Positions 1 to 6,272 of a DNA stretch of 7,966 nucleotides are shown piece after piece. Below the pieces are notes generated by a model. That model worked only from the letters and a program-made list of their open reading frames with translations. It did no database searches and was not told where the DNA came from. The translations under genes were made by a program, and so were the position numbers. The DNA lies in contig JAKCAB010000261.1 in NCBI GenBank assembly GCA_021839785.1, positions 1-7,966 on the forward strand, given 5' to 3'. This stretch comes from a bacterium. GTDB taxonomy: Bacteria > Verrucomicrobiota > Verrucomicrobiae > Limisphaerales > J093. Within the stretch, counting starts at the first letter, position 1, and each line of letters opens with the position of its first letter.

Positions 1-3000
1 CGGCGCGATCACGAAGTGCCGGTAGCCCGGAGCCGAGTCGTCGGGGTTGATGCCCGCCACGTTTCGCCAAAGCCATTCGCCCACCGCGCCGAGCGCCCAG
101 TGGTTGAAAGAATTCATGCCGGGGTCCTGGAATCCGCGGCCCTTCACGAAGCCGTCCCAGCGTTCCCAAATCGTCGTGGCGCCGTTGTCGATCATGTACC
201 GCCACGACGGAAAGGTGCGGTTGGTCAGGAGTTGCCAGGCGAGGTCGGTCTGGCCCTGGCGCGGCAACTCCAGCATCAGCCGGTGCGTGGTTTGAATCCC
301 GGTCGAGAGGTGATCGCGGTAACGATGAATCGCCTCGACGACCTGCCGCGTCGCGGCCGGACGCAGCTCCGCGGGCAGGAGATCGAAGGCCAGCGCGAGC
401 GCATAACCGCCCTGGGTGTCGCCGCGGATTCGCCCGTCGGCTTGCACGAAGGCGCGGTTGAACGCCGCCTTGATCTGGGCCGCCAGGTCGGCGTAGCGCC
501 GGGCCTCGGCTTCGCGTCCCAGCACGCGCGCCATTTTCGAAACGAGTTCCGTCGAGTGCGCGAAAAACGCGGTGGCGAAAAGGTCGTTGGGCACGGAAGC
601 GCCTTTGGTCGGCCAGTCCGCTTGTTTGATCCAGTCGCCATTGAGCCAGTCGTTGTAGTCGTTGTTGCGGCCATGCGCCCAGACCAGGTCGGGATTGAGC
701 CGGTGCACCGCGTCCACCCAGCGGCAGGCCGCCGCGAAATGCTCGGCGAGCAGGCGCGTGTCCGCGTAGTTTTCATAGACCCGCCACGGCACAATCACCC
801 CCGCATCGGCCCAGGCCGGCGCGCCGGAGAACTGCGCGTTCGGGTTGCCGGGATGCGGCGCGAAATCGGGAAAGCGGCCGTCGTCGGCCTGGTCGTCCCG
901 GATGTCGCGCGTCCATTTCGTGAAGAACGCGGCCAGGTCCATGTTGAACAGGGCGGTCTGGCTGAAGGCCTGGATGTCGCCCATCCACCCGAAGCGCTCG
1001 TCGCGTTGCGGGCAGTCGTTGGGCGTGCTCATTAGGTTCGCGCGCTGGGTCCAAAGGATGTTGTGCCAAAGCCGGTTGATCGCCGGGTCCGAACACGCGA
1101 ACGCGCCCGCCGCCGGCGCCGAGGAATGGAAGACACGACCGCGCACGGCGTCCAGGCGCGGCGCCGACGCCAGGCCGCTCAATTCCACGAAGCGGAAACC
1201 GTGATACGTGAAGCGCGGCTCGAACCGGAACCAGCCGCCGACGCGAGGCGTGTAGCGGTCGATCTGCGGCGCGCCGCGCAGGTTCGCGGTGTACAGCGTG
1301 CCGTCCACGTTGGTCATCTCGGCGTGGCGGACGCTCACGGTCTGACCCGCGGAGCCGCGGGCTTCGACCCGGCACCACCCCACCAGGTTTTGACCGAAGT
1401 CGAACACGTAAGCGCCCGGCTTCGGTTCGGTCATGCTCATCGGGGTGATCTCCTGCGTCACGCGGATCGGTTCGTTGGGTTGCCAGACCAGGCGCTCGCT
1501 GCCGGGGTCGAACGCGCGGACCGGCGGCCAGGCGCGGTCGTCGAACCCTGGCCGGTCCCAGCCGGGGAATTCGCGGCGCGCGTCGTAGTCTTCGCCATCG
1601 TAAAGGCCCGCCGCGCGGATCGGGCCCGCGAGCGTGCTGCGCCAAGTCTCGTCCGTGACGAGCGTTTGCCTCCGGTCGTCGGCGAACTCGATTTCCAGTT
1701 GGCAAAGAAATCGCGGAACGGTGCCGTAAGCGAAGCGGCCTACCACCATCAACCGCCCCGCGTACCAACCTTCGCCCAGCCACGCGGCCAGCACGTTTTC
1801 GCCGTCGCGGACCAGGTCGGTGACATCGTAGGTCTGGTACTGGAGGCGATGGCGGTAGCTGGTCCATTCCGGAGCCAGCAGTCGATCGCCGACGCGCCGG
1901 CCATTGATTCGCAATTCGTACAAGCCCTGCGCGGTGACGTAAGCGGTGGCGCGGCGAATGGCACCCTCCAGCGGAAACGCCTTGCGGAGCATGGCCGCGG
2001 GCAACGCGCCCGAGCCGCCAGTCGGCGCGACCGTGATCGTTACGCCGTCGGTGAGATTCGTTCGTGCCCAGGCGCCGGTCTCGATCGAGTCAGCCGCCGT
2101 CACCGCCGCGCCTTGCGCGAGGTTTTGCCTGCCGGCGAGCACCTGCATTTCCGCCAGCGCGAAGGCGAAGTTGGTGGTATCGCGCGGCGCCAATTGCGTC
2201 ACGGTCAACCGCACGAACCGCGCGGCCGTCGGCGAAAACTGGTACAACGGCGCGTTTGTGCCGGGATTGGGTTCCTCGTTCGCGGTGCGGTCCAGCACCA
2301 CGCGGGCATCGGCGAAATTGGCCTGGCCCGCCGCCTCCACCTTAAACCGGCGAGGAAACAAAAAGCCCGGCGTGTCCGGCTGCCAATCGTAAGGCCGGGC
2401 TGGGAAAAGGCGCACGGCCTCGACGGTGGCGGACCGGCCCAGATCGACGGCCACCCACTTGGCGACGGCCGGCGAGTCGGCGAACTCGCTGTGATAGCCG
2501 TTGTGCGCCGGGCGCGCGGCCAGGTTGGTGAGGCTGGCCGGGTCGGCGATCCAGCGCGCCTGCCAATCCGTGCGTTCCAGCAGCCCCATCGTCCACGAAG
2601 CCGGCTGGCTCCAGGCGGACGCGTGGTCGTCGCCGTCCCAGACGCGCACCTTCCAGAAATAGCGCCCGCGGCTGACCAGCGGTTTGCCCGCATAAACCAC
2701 GTGGATCGTCTGGTCCGACGACACCTTGCCGCTGTCCCATTCGGTGCCAAGGTTGCGGCGAAGCGCCGACAGCGAATCGGCGACGAGGACGCGGTACGCC
2801 GTCTGGCGTTCGCCGCGGCGGTCGGACTGAAGCACCCAGCTCAGCCGGGGCTCCCGGACATCCATGCCGACCGGGTTGCTCCGGTATTCACAGCGCAATT
2901 GCCGAACCACCGGTCCGGCCGCGTGGATCGGAATCGCGCTCACGCCCAGCGCCAGAATCAGAAGCCAGGCCGGGCCGGGCGCGGCGAAGTGGTTTGCGGG

Positions 3001-3078
3001 GTGCCCGGCAGGGCAGCCATTCGTGCCGCCAAAATCACGCCGGCGATTGGCGCGCGTGGACAGGCCAGGGAGGTGCAT
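1..3078 (-). CDS. Alpha-L-rhamnosidase, glycoside hydrolase family 78, secreted; C-terminus cut by the window edge
   Basis: This enzyme hydrolyses terminal alpha-L-rhamnose from plant or microbial polysaccharides and glycosides, with inversion of configuration. The frame is open for 1026 codons from the ATG at 3078 to base 1, with no stop, so the end lies outside the window. Residues 37-54 form a hydrophobic segment ending in IHAA, which fits a signal peptide, although its charged n-region of about 36 residues is long. A fibronectin-like N-domain (about 57-180) is followed by a discoidin/F5-8C-like segment (about 195-345). The second rhamnosidase N-domain begins near MLRKAF (363-368), and a beta-sandwich contains FDFGQN (559-564). 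The (alpha/alpha)6 barrel carries DCPQRDERFGWMGD (688-701), giving the family acidic residues D688, E694 (general acid) and D701, and TIWERWDG, with E972 as probable general base. The start of the C-terminal beta-domain is present; roughly 50-80 residues are probably missing. It is the last visible gene of the minus block, 49 bases after the reductase. The family call is firm; substrate specificity is unknown. Confidence 0.92.
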   Translation of the reverse strand, partial: MHLPGLSTRANRRRDFGGTNGCPAGHPANHFAAPGPAWLLILALGVSAIPIHAAGPVVRQLRCEYRSNPVGMDVREPRLSWVLQSDRRGERQTAYRVLVADSLSALRRNLGTEWDSGKVSSDQTIHVVYAGKPLVSRGRYFWKVRVWDGDDHASAWSQPASWTMGLLERTDWQARWIADPASLTNLAARPAHNGYHSEFADSPAVAKWVAVDLGRSATVEAVRLFPARPYDWQPDTPGFLFPRRFKVEAAGQANFADARVVLDRTANEEPNPGTNAPLYQFSPTAARFVRLTVTQLAPRDTTNFAFALAEMQVLAGRQNLAQGAAVTAADSIETGAWARTNLTDGVTITVAPTGGSGALPAAMLRKAFPLEGAIRRATAYVTAQGLYELRINGRRVGDRLLAPEWTSYRHRLQYQTYDVTDLVRDGENVLAAWLGEGWYAGRLMVVGRFAYGTVPRFLCQLEIEFADDRRQTLVTDETWRSTLAGPIRAAGLYDGEDYDARREFPGWDRPGFDDRAWPPVRAFDPGSERLVWQPNEPIRVTQEITPMSMTEPKPGAYVFDFGQNLVGWCRVEARGSAGQTVSVRHAEMTNVDGTLYTANLRGAPQIDRYTPRVGGWFRFEPRFTYHGFRFVELSGLASAPRLDAVRGRVFHSSAPAAGAFACSDPAINRLWHNILWTQRANLMSTPNDCPQRDERFGWMGDIQAFSQTALFNMDLAAFFTKWTRDIRDDQADDGRFPDFAPHPGNPNAQFSGAPAWADAGVIVPWRVYENYADTRLLAEHFAAACRWVDAVHRLNPDLVWAHGRNNDYNDWLNGDWIKQADWPTKGASVPNDLFATAFFAHSTELVSKMARVLGREAEARRYADLAAQIKAAFNRAFVQADGRIRGDTQGGYALALAFDLLPAELRPAATRQVVEAIHRYRDHLSTGIQTTHRLMLELPRQGQTDLAWQLLTNRTFPSWRYMIDNGATTIWERWDGFVKGRGFQDPGMNSFNHWALGAVGEWLWRNVAGINPDDSAPGYRHFVIAP

Positions 3079-3081
3079 GGC

Positions 3082-3096
3082 GGAGTAATAACTCCC
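3082..3096 (-). promoter_or_regulatory. Shine-Dalgarno-like GGGAG inside a small hairpin ahead of the rhamnosidase start
   Basis: On the minus strand GGAGTTATTACTCC (3095 to 3082) is a perfect 5-bp stem with a TATT loop. The only purine-rich ribosome-binding candidate, GGGAG (3096-3092), lies in its 5' arm, 13 bases before the ATG at 3078. That spacing is longer than usual. The hairpin could partly mask the site, but a 5-bp stem is weak and may be chance. Confidence 0.35.
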
Positions 3097-3127
3097 GGCC
3101 CGCTCGGACGGCAATCTCCGTTCCGGG

Positions 3128-4867
3128 TCAACGCTCCAGCGAGGCCGCTGCCAGCACCTGAGGTTGGCTTGGGCGGGCGGTATGCCAGTTCAAGGGAGCA
3201 ATGGATTGGGCGGCCTTCCAAGTCCGGTACGAGCCGGTGAGGTTGCGCACGCGGAAACCTTTTTGCGACAGCATCCGGCACGCGAAATAAGAGCGCTGGC
3301 CACTCAGACAACTGACGACGATCTCGCGGTCGCGTGGCAGTTCGTCCAGCCGGGCACGCAATTCGGGCAACGGGATGTGCATCGAGCCGGGGATGTGGCC
3401 GGCCGCGCGTTCTTGCGGGCTGCGCACGTCCAGCACCAGCGTCTGCGCCGGGTCGAGATGCGGCAATTCGTTCCATTGCGCCAACTCCACGTAGCCGTCG
3501 AGGACGTTCTGGGCGGCCATGCCCGCGAGGTTCACCGGGTCCTTGGCCGAACCGAACGGCGGCGCGTAGCTGAGTTCGAGTTCCGCCAGATCGTGAACCG
3601 TCATGCCGGCTTTGAGCGCGGTCGCGAGCACGTCGATGCGCTTTTCCACGCCGTCGCAACCGACGGCCTGGGCGCCGAGCAACAGGCCGTTTTCGGGCGC
3701 GAACAGAACTTTGAGCGTGATCGGCGAGGCGCCGGGGTAATAACCCGCGTGCGACGCCGGGTGCAGGTGGAGCGCCTGATACGGCCGGCCGGACTTGAAC
3801 AAGGCGGTCTCGTTCGCGCCGGTGCAAGCGGCGGTGAGTTTGAACAACCGCAGCACCGCCGTGCCCAGCGTGCCTTCGTAACGGGCCTCGCGGCCGAAAA
3901 TGTTGTCCGCGGCGATGCGCCCCTGCCGGTTCGCGGGGCCGGCCAGCGGGATCAATTGCCAGTGGCCGAGGACCGCGTGCCGCACTTCCACCGCATCGCC
4001 CACGGCCCAGATGTGCGGGTCGCTGGTCTGCATCTGCGGGTTCACGCGGAGGCCGCCGAGTTCGCCGATCTCGAGGCCCGCCGCGCGCGCCAGCCCCACG
4101 TCCGGCTTCACGCCGAGGCCCAGCACCACCACGTCCGCCGGCAAACGCGCGCCGCTGCGGAGCACGACCACCGAGGTCGCGCCCGCTTCGCCTTCGCCGG
4201 GCGCCTCGAACGCCGCCACCGGGTCGGCCAGGTGCAACGCCACGCCGTTGGCCTTCAATTCGGCGTGCAGCCAGGAGGCCAGCTCGGGATCGAGCGGCGC
4301 CATGACCTGCGGCAACGCCTCGACCAGCGTCACCGCCAGGCCGAGGCGGACGAGTTGCTCGGCCATTTCCAAGCCGATGTAGCCGCCGCCCACCACCACG
4401 GCGCGGCGCGCCTGCCGGTCTTTGATCCAGGATTTGATGCGGTCGGCGTCCGGCACGTTGCGCACCGGGAAATGGCCTTCGCGATCGAGGCCGGGAATCG
4501 GCGGCCGCAGCGGCGCGGCGCCGGTGGACAGGATCAAGGCGTCGTAAGCTGCCTCGGATTCGCGGCCCGACGCGAGGTCGCGCACGCGCACGCGCCGGTT
4601 GGCCCGGTCGATGGCGAGCACCTCGGTCTGGACCCGCACGTCCAGGTTGAAGCGCGCCTTCAAGCTGGCCGGCGTTTGAAGCAACAACTCGTCGCGGTCG
4701 GCGATTTCGCCACCGACGTAATACGGCAAACCACAGTTTGCGAAGGACACGTGCGGGCCGCGTTCGAAGACGACGATTTCTGCGTCCTCGGACAACCGGC
4801 GGGCCCGTGCGGCGGCGCTCATGCCTCCGGCCACGCCCCCGACGATGAGCAATCGTTTTCCGTTCAT
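3128..4867 (-). CDS. CoA-disulfide / CoA-persulfide reductase with C-terminal rhodanese domain (FAD-dependent)
   Basis: This is a 579-residue flavoprotein of the pyridine nucleotide-disulfide oxidoreductase class, in the CoADR-Rhd/Npsr subgroup. Family members use NAD(P)H to reduce CoA disulfide, CoA persulfide or polysulfide in the cytoplasm. Seen: an N-terminal FAD Rossmann motif GGVAGG (10-15) with E35 ending beta-2; the single redox cysteine C45 in FANCGLPYY; STGA (114-117); a NAD(P)H Rossmann motif GGGYIGLE (160-167); the second FAD motif AVGD (288-291); and the dimerisation domain with GYYPG (375-379) and Y434, probable counterparts of the catalytic tyrosines of CoADR. A complete rhodanese domain follows (about 475-550) with DVRSPQE and active loop CLSGQR, C520 being the persulfide-carrying cysteine. 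About 29 residues of low-complexity tail follow. The start codon lies 4 bases after the zinc-finger gene stop with no evident Shine-Dalgarno site, so translational coupling is likely. Distinguishing CoA disulfide from persulfide/polysulfide as substrate is not possible from sequence alone. Confidence 0.93.
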   Translation of the reverse strand: MNGKRLLIVGGVAGGMSAAARARRLSEDAEIVVFERGPHVSFANCGLPYYVGGEIADRDELLLQTPASLKARFNLDVRVQTEVLAIDRANRRVRVRDLASGRESEAAYDALILSTGAAPLRPPIPGLDREGHFPVRNVPDADRIKSWIKDRQARRAVVVGGGYIGLEMAEQLVRLGLAVTLVEALPQVMAPLDPELASWLHAELKANGVALHLADPVAAFEAPGEGEAGATSVVVLRSGARLPADVVVLGLGVKPDVGLARAAGLEIGELGGLRVNPQMQTSDPHIWAVGDAVEVRHAVLGHWQLIPLAGPANRQGRIAADNIFGREARYEGTLGTAVLRLFKLTAACTGANETALFKSGRPYQALHLHPASHAGYYPGASPITLKVLFAPENGLLLGAQAVGCDGVEKRIDVLATALKAGMTVHDLAELELSYAPPFGSAKDPVNLAGMAAQNVLDGYVELAQWNELPHLDPAQTLVLDVRSPQERAAGHIPGSMHIPLPELRARLDELPRDREIVVSCLSGQRSYFACRMLSQKGFRVRNLTGSYRTWKAAQSIAPLNWHTARPSQPQVLAAASLER

Positions 4868-4871
4868 GGCG

Positions 4872-5120
4872 TCAGGCTTGGGCGGGGTGGGTTTGTTTCC
4901 AGCGTTCGCGCAAGGCGGCGTGCAGGCGCTCGCGGCAGGCGGCGGGAATTTCGACCGCCTGGCCGTGGCGATAGACGGTGATGGTCTGGCGGATGTTGTC
5001 CACCACCACCTGGCAGGGATTGCAGCCGCTCAGGTGCCGCTGCAAGTCCTCGCAAACGCCGGGTTCCAAGGTGCCGTCCACGTATTCGTTGAGGGCGGCG
5101 AGCAGTTCATCGCAATTCAT
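4872..5120 (-). CDS. Short zinc-finger anti-sigma-factor-like protein (ZAS / zf-HC2 type), soluble
   Basis: This 82-residue protein begins MNCDELL and matches the N-terminal zinc-binding domain of group IV (ECF) anti-sigma factors. The putative zinc ligands are C3 and the H29-x3-C33-x2-C36 signature, with the usual NEYVDGTLEP helix-turn between them. Two further cysteines, C23 and C62, are outside the core motif. No transmembrane helix or output domain follows, so it is a cytoplasmic ZAS-only form comparable in size to redox-responsive RsrA-type proteins. ATG at 5120 is chosen because AGGA stands 7 bases upstream and C3 falls at the usual place; longer frames upstream are not supported. The next gene, the CoA-disulfide reductase, starts 4 bases after the stop. 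No sigma-factor gene is present in the window, so the partner, and even whether it acts as an anti-sigma factor, is unknown. It could instead be a zinc- or thiol-sensing adaptor. Confidence 0.85.
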   Translation of the reverse strand: MNCDELLAALNEYVDGTLEPGVCEDLQRHLSGCNPCQVVVDNIRQTITVYRHGQAVEIPAACRERLHAALRERWKQTHPAQA

Positions 5121-5127
5121 GACCGTG

Positions 5128-5131
5128 TCCT
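5128..5131 (-). promoter_or_regulatory. Ribosome-binding site of the zinc-finger gene (AGGA)
   Basis: AGGA on the minus strand, 7 bases before the ATG at 5120. It is the clearest Shine-Dalgarno match of the minus block and fixes the start of the 82-residue zinc-finger protein. Confidence 0.6.
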
Positions 5132-5183
5132 GCCGCGATGGAACCGCAACCCGGCGGGAAGTTACAGGACAAACCAACTCCGG

Positions 5184-5207
5184 GCCGACGCGCCCTTGGC
5201 CGTCGGC
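5184..5207 (-). other. Hairpin between the glycogen-binding gene and the zinc-finger gene
   Basis: GCCGACG (5184-5190) pairs perfectly with CGTCGGC (5201-5207) across a 10-base loop. It lies in the 131-base gap between the stop at 5252 and the start at 5120. No T-run follows on either strand, so it does not look like an intrinsic terminator. It might instead stabilise or separate segments of a common transcript. In DNA this GC-rich a 7-bp stem can also arise by chance. Confidence 0.35.
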
Positions 5208-5251
5208 GAAATCCGGAACGAACTTGCGGAGCGGAAGGCCGCGTCCGGCGG

Positions 5252-5653
5252 TCAGGCGGCCGTCGCCACGCGCAACACCGAGTTCACGCCGCCGAACGGG
5301 TTCGGCACCGACTCGGCCGCCTCGGGATCGTGCACCCAGGCGCCGTCTATGATGAAGCGGTACTCGTAAACGCCGGCGGGCAGTTCCAGTTCCACGCTCC
5401 AGCAGTCGCCGCTGGCGCATTGCAACGGCGTGGCGGTCGGGTGCCATTGATTGAAAGTGCCCGCCAGGAACACGGCCTGGGCACCCGGACGGGTCCAAGA
5501 CAGCCGGACCCGCGGCGAGGTGGGAGCCGGGGCGGGCTTCGCAGGCACAGCTTGGGCGGAGACGGCCTGGACGGGAGCCGCTTTGGCGCCGGTTGCGGCC
5601 TTCTTCGCGGTGGGGGTTTTCGCCGATTTGAGTTTGTTCGGTTTTGTAGTCAT
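5252..5653 (-). CDS. Glycogen-binding-domain protein (CBM48/AMPK-beta-like, isoamylase early-set) with Lys/Ala/Pro-rich tail
   Basis: This is a 133-residue protein. Residues 1-48 are low complexity, with many K, A, P and T and at least eight lysines, resembling a disordered or histone-H1-like tail. Residues 49-131 form a single early-set beta-sandwich of the AMPK-beta glycogen-binding type: VFLAGTFNQW (61-70), LPAGVYEYRFIIDGAW (91-106), HDP (108-110) and NPFGGVNSVL (118-127). The sugar-contacting positions known from AMPK-beta appear kept: W70, W106, R99 in place of Lys, and N124. No catalytic domain is attached, so the likely role is binding of alpha-glucan or regulation of a partner. The start at 5653 (MTTKPNK) is preferred. 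The frame stays open upstream to an ATG at 5887, but that extension contains the promoter-like site and reads as non-coding Arg-rich sequence. No good Shine-Dalgarno site precedes the start. It is the first gene of the minus block. The fold call is firm; the biological role is not. Confidence 0.85.
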   Translation of the reverse strand: MTTKPNKLKSAKTPTAKKAATGAKAAPVQAVSAQAVPAKPAPAPTSPRVRLSWTRPGAQAVFLAGTFNQWHPTATPLQCASGDCWSVELELPAGVYEYRFIIDGAWVHDPEAAESVPNPFGGVNSVLRVATAA

Positions 5654-5752
5654 GGCTGTGTCAAGCCGCGGGGCGAGCCGAACCGACGAGAAGACTTTTC
5701 GCTGCGACGTTTCCCCGTGGTTTTTGGGGGCACCGCCTCCACGACAATGGCG

Positions 5753-5781
5753 ATAATACTCCACTCGACAGTTTTTGCCAG
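5753..5781 (-). promoter_or_regulatory. Predicted sigma70-type promoter of the minus-strand block
   Basis: On the minus strand CTGGCA (5781-5776, 4 of 6 matches to TTGACA) and TATTAT (5758-5753, 5 of 6 matches to TATAAT) are separated by exactly 17 bases. Transcription would begin near 5746, leaving a leader of about 93 bases before the ATG at 5653. It is the best such pair noticed upstream of the glycogen-binding gene. AT-rich hexamers are rare in this GC-rich DNA, which adds some weight, but it is a prediction only. Confidence 0.5.
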
Positions 5782-6000
5782 CGCCTTTTGGCTGGGAAAT
5801 CGCCCGGGAACGCGATCGTTTCTTCTCGGCGAAGGGGCAGAACGAAAGCTCGCGATTCGCGCTCCGGGTGACGAGTTCGGCTGCCATAACTTCTTCGGCA
5901 TCTGCGGCTATTCGCGTTCACGGGAGCGCGCATTCTCTGTTCAGGCTGACCCGAAACTGGCGCTCGCCGGGGTTCGCCGGCTACGGCCTGGGAGTGTGAC

Positions 6001-6130
6001 GGGTTGTCCCCAGAACTGGTGACTGGTTGGGGACGGCCCATCGCATATCCTGCTTCCGTTGTTGGCGCACTCCGTTCTCGAGTGCGCGTGTGTGAAAGGG
6101 CCGGACCTGTTTGTCCGGCCTTTCTCTTTT
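6001..6130 (+). ncRNA. Candidate small structured RNA (three hairpins ending in an intrinsic terminator)
   Basis: Three strong stems follow each other on the plus strand. Stem 1 pairs 6001-6012 with 6028-6039: 12 pairs, two of them U-G in the plus-strand RNA, with a 15-base loop containing a tandem ACTGGT. Stem 2 pairs GCGCACTC (6065-6072) with GAGTGCGC (6080-6087), 8 perfect pairs. Stem 3 pairs 6096-6106 with 6113-6123 and is followed by TTTCTCTTTT. The U-G pairs would be A-C mismatches in the opposite strand, so the plus strand is the probable RNA. No plus-strand coding gene precedes it, so the terminator appears to serve a non-coding transcript. The 5' end is a guess, since no convincing promoter was found upstream. 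The segment could instead be the leader of sppA, ending in an attenuator 142 bases before that start. It matches no RNA family that I recognise. Confidence 0.4.
6096..6130 (+). terminator. Intrinsic (Rho-independent) terminator
   Basis: An 11-pair stem (6096-6106 with 6113-6123, one G-U pair, GC-rich core GGCCGGAC/GTCCGGCC) with loop CTGTTT is followed by TTTCTCTTTT. On the minus strand the flanking sequence after the stem is CTTTCACACA, a much weaker tail, so the plus direction is favoured. It lies 142 bases before sppA and would stop transcripts arriving from the left. Confidence 0.65.
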
Positions 6131-6272
6131 CCGCAACGCAGTCATTGCCGTTCGTCAGCCACGGTCGCCTCGCGAGGCAGCCCCGCGCACTTTCAACCAC
6201 AAGTCGCCGGCGCGGCCAAGCCACGGGAAGCGCTTGCCGCGGTTGGGGCCGCGCACTAGGTTCGCTGAGCGT

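Larger units (their letters stand above)
5654..6272. other. 619-base divergent gene-free region
   Basis: This stretch separates the minus-strand block from sppA on the plus strand. It holds a sigma70-like promoter for the minus block (5753-5781), a small hairpin GCCGG/CCGGC at 5966-5981, and the three-hairpin terminator-ended segment 6001-6130. No convincing protein gene is present: the long open frames across it overlap real genes and have no recognisable domain or ribosome-binding site. Between 6131 and 6272 only a poor promoter candidate for sppA can be seen (TTGCCG at 6234, TAGGTT at 6257, 17-base spacer). Confidence 0.75.

Noticed and set aside
1063..3240. A 725-codon plus-strand open frame opposite the rhamnosidase (also 16-1035 on the same strand)
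   Set aside because: It is an antisense shadow created by GC-rich third codon positions. Its translation is Arg/Ala/Gly/His-rich with no recognisable domain, while the opposite strand encodes an unmistakable GH78 enzyme with catalytic motifs.
3164..4981. A 605-codon plus-strand open frame opposite the CoA-disulfide reductase
   Set aside because: It has the same mirror-frame composition and no domain. The minus strand carries all the FAD, NAD and rhodanese motifs in order.
5658..5663. TTGACA on the minus strand, a perfect -35 hexamer
   Set aside because: It is only 4 bases before the start codon of the glycogen-binding gene, and no matching -10 lies at a useful place.
5252..5887. Longer N-terminus for the glycogen-binding protein, starting at 5887
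   Set aside because: The extra 78 residues are Arg-rich without a pattern, cover the best promoter candidate, and lack a ribosome-binding site.
5966..5981. GCCGG-GGTTCG-CCGGC stem resembling a tRNA T-arm
   Set aside because: The loop is six bases, not seven. No acceptor, D or anticodon arm can be placed around it.
6234..6262. TTGCCG / TAGGTT pair with a 17-base spacer as an sppA promoter that would give a near-leaderless mRNA
   Set aside because: The -10 element matches only 3 of 6 bases, and such pairs are expected by chance.
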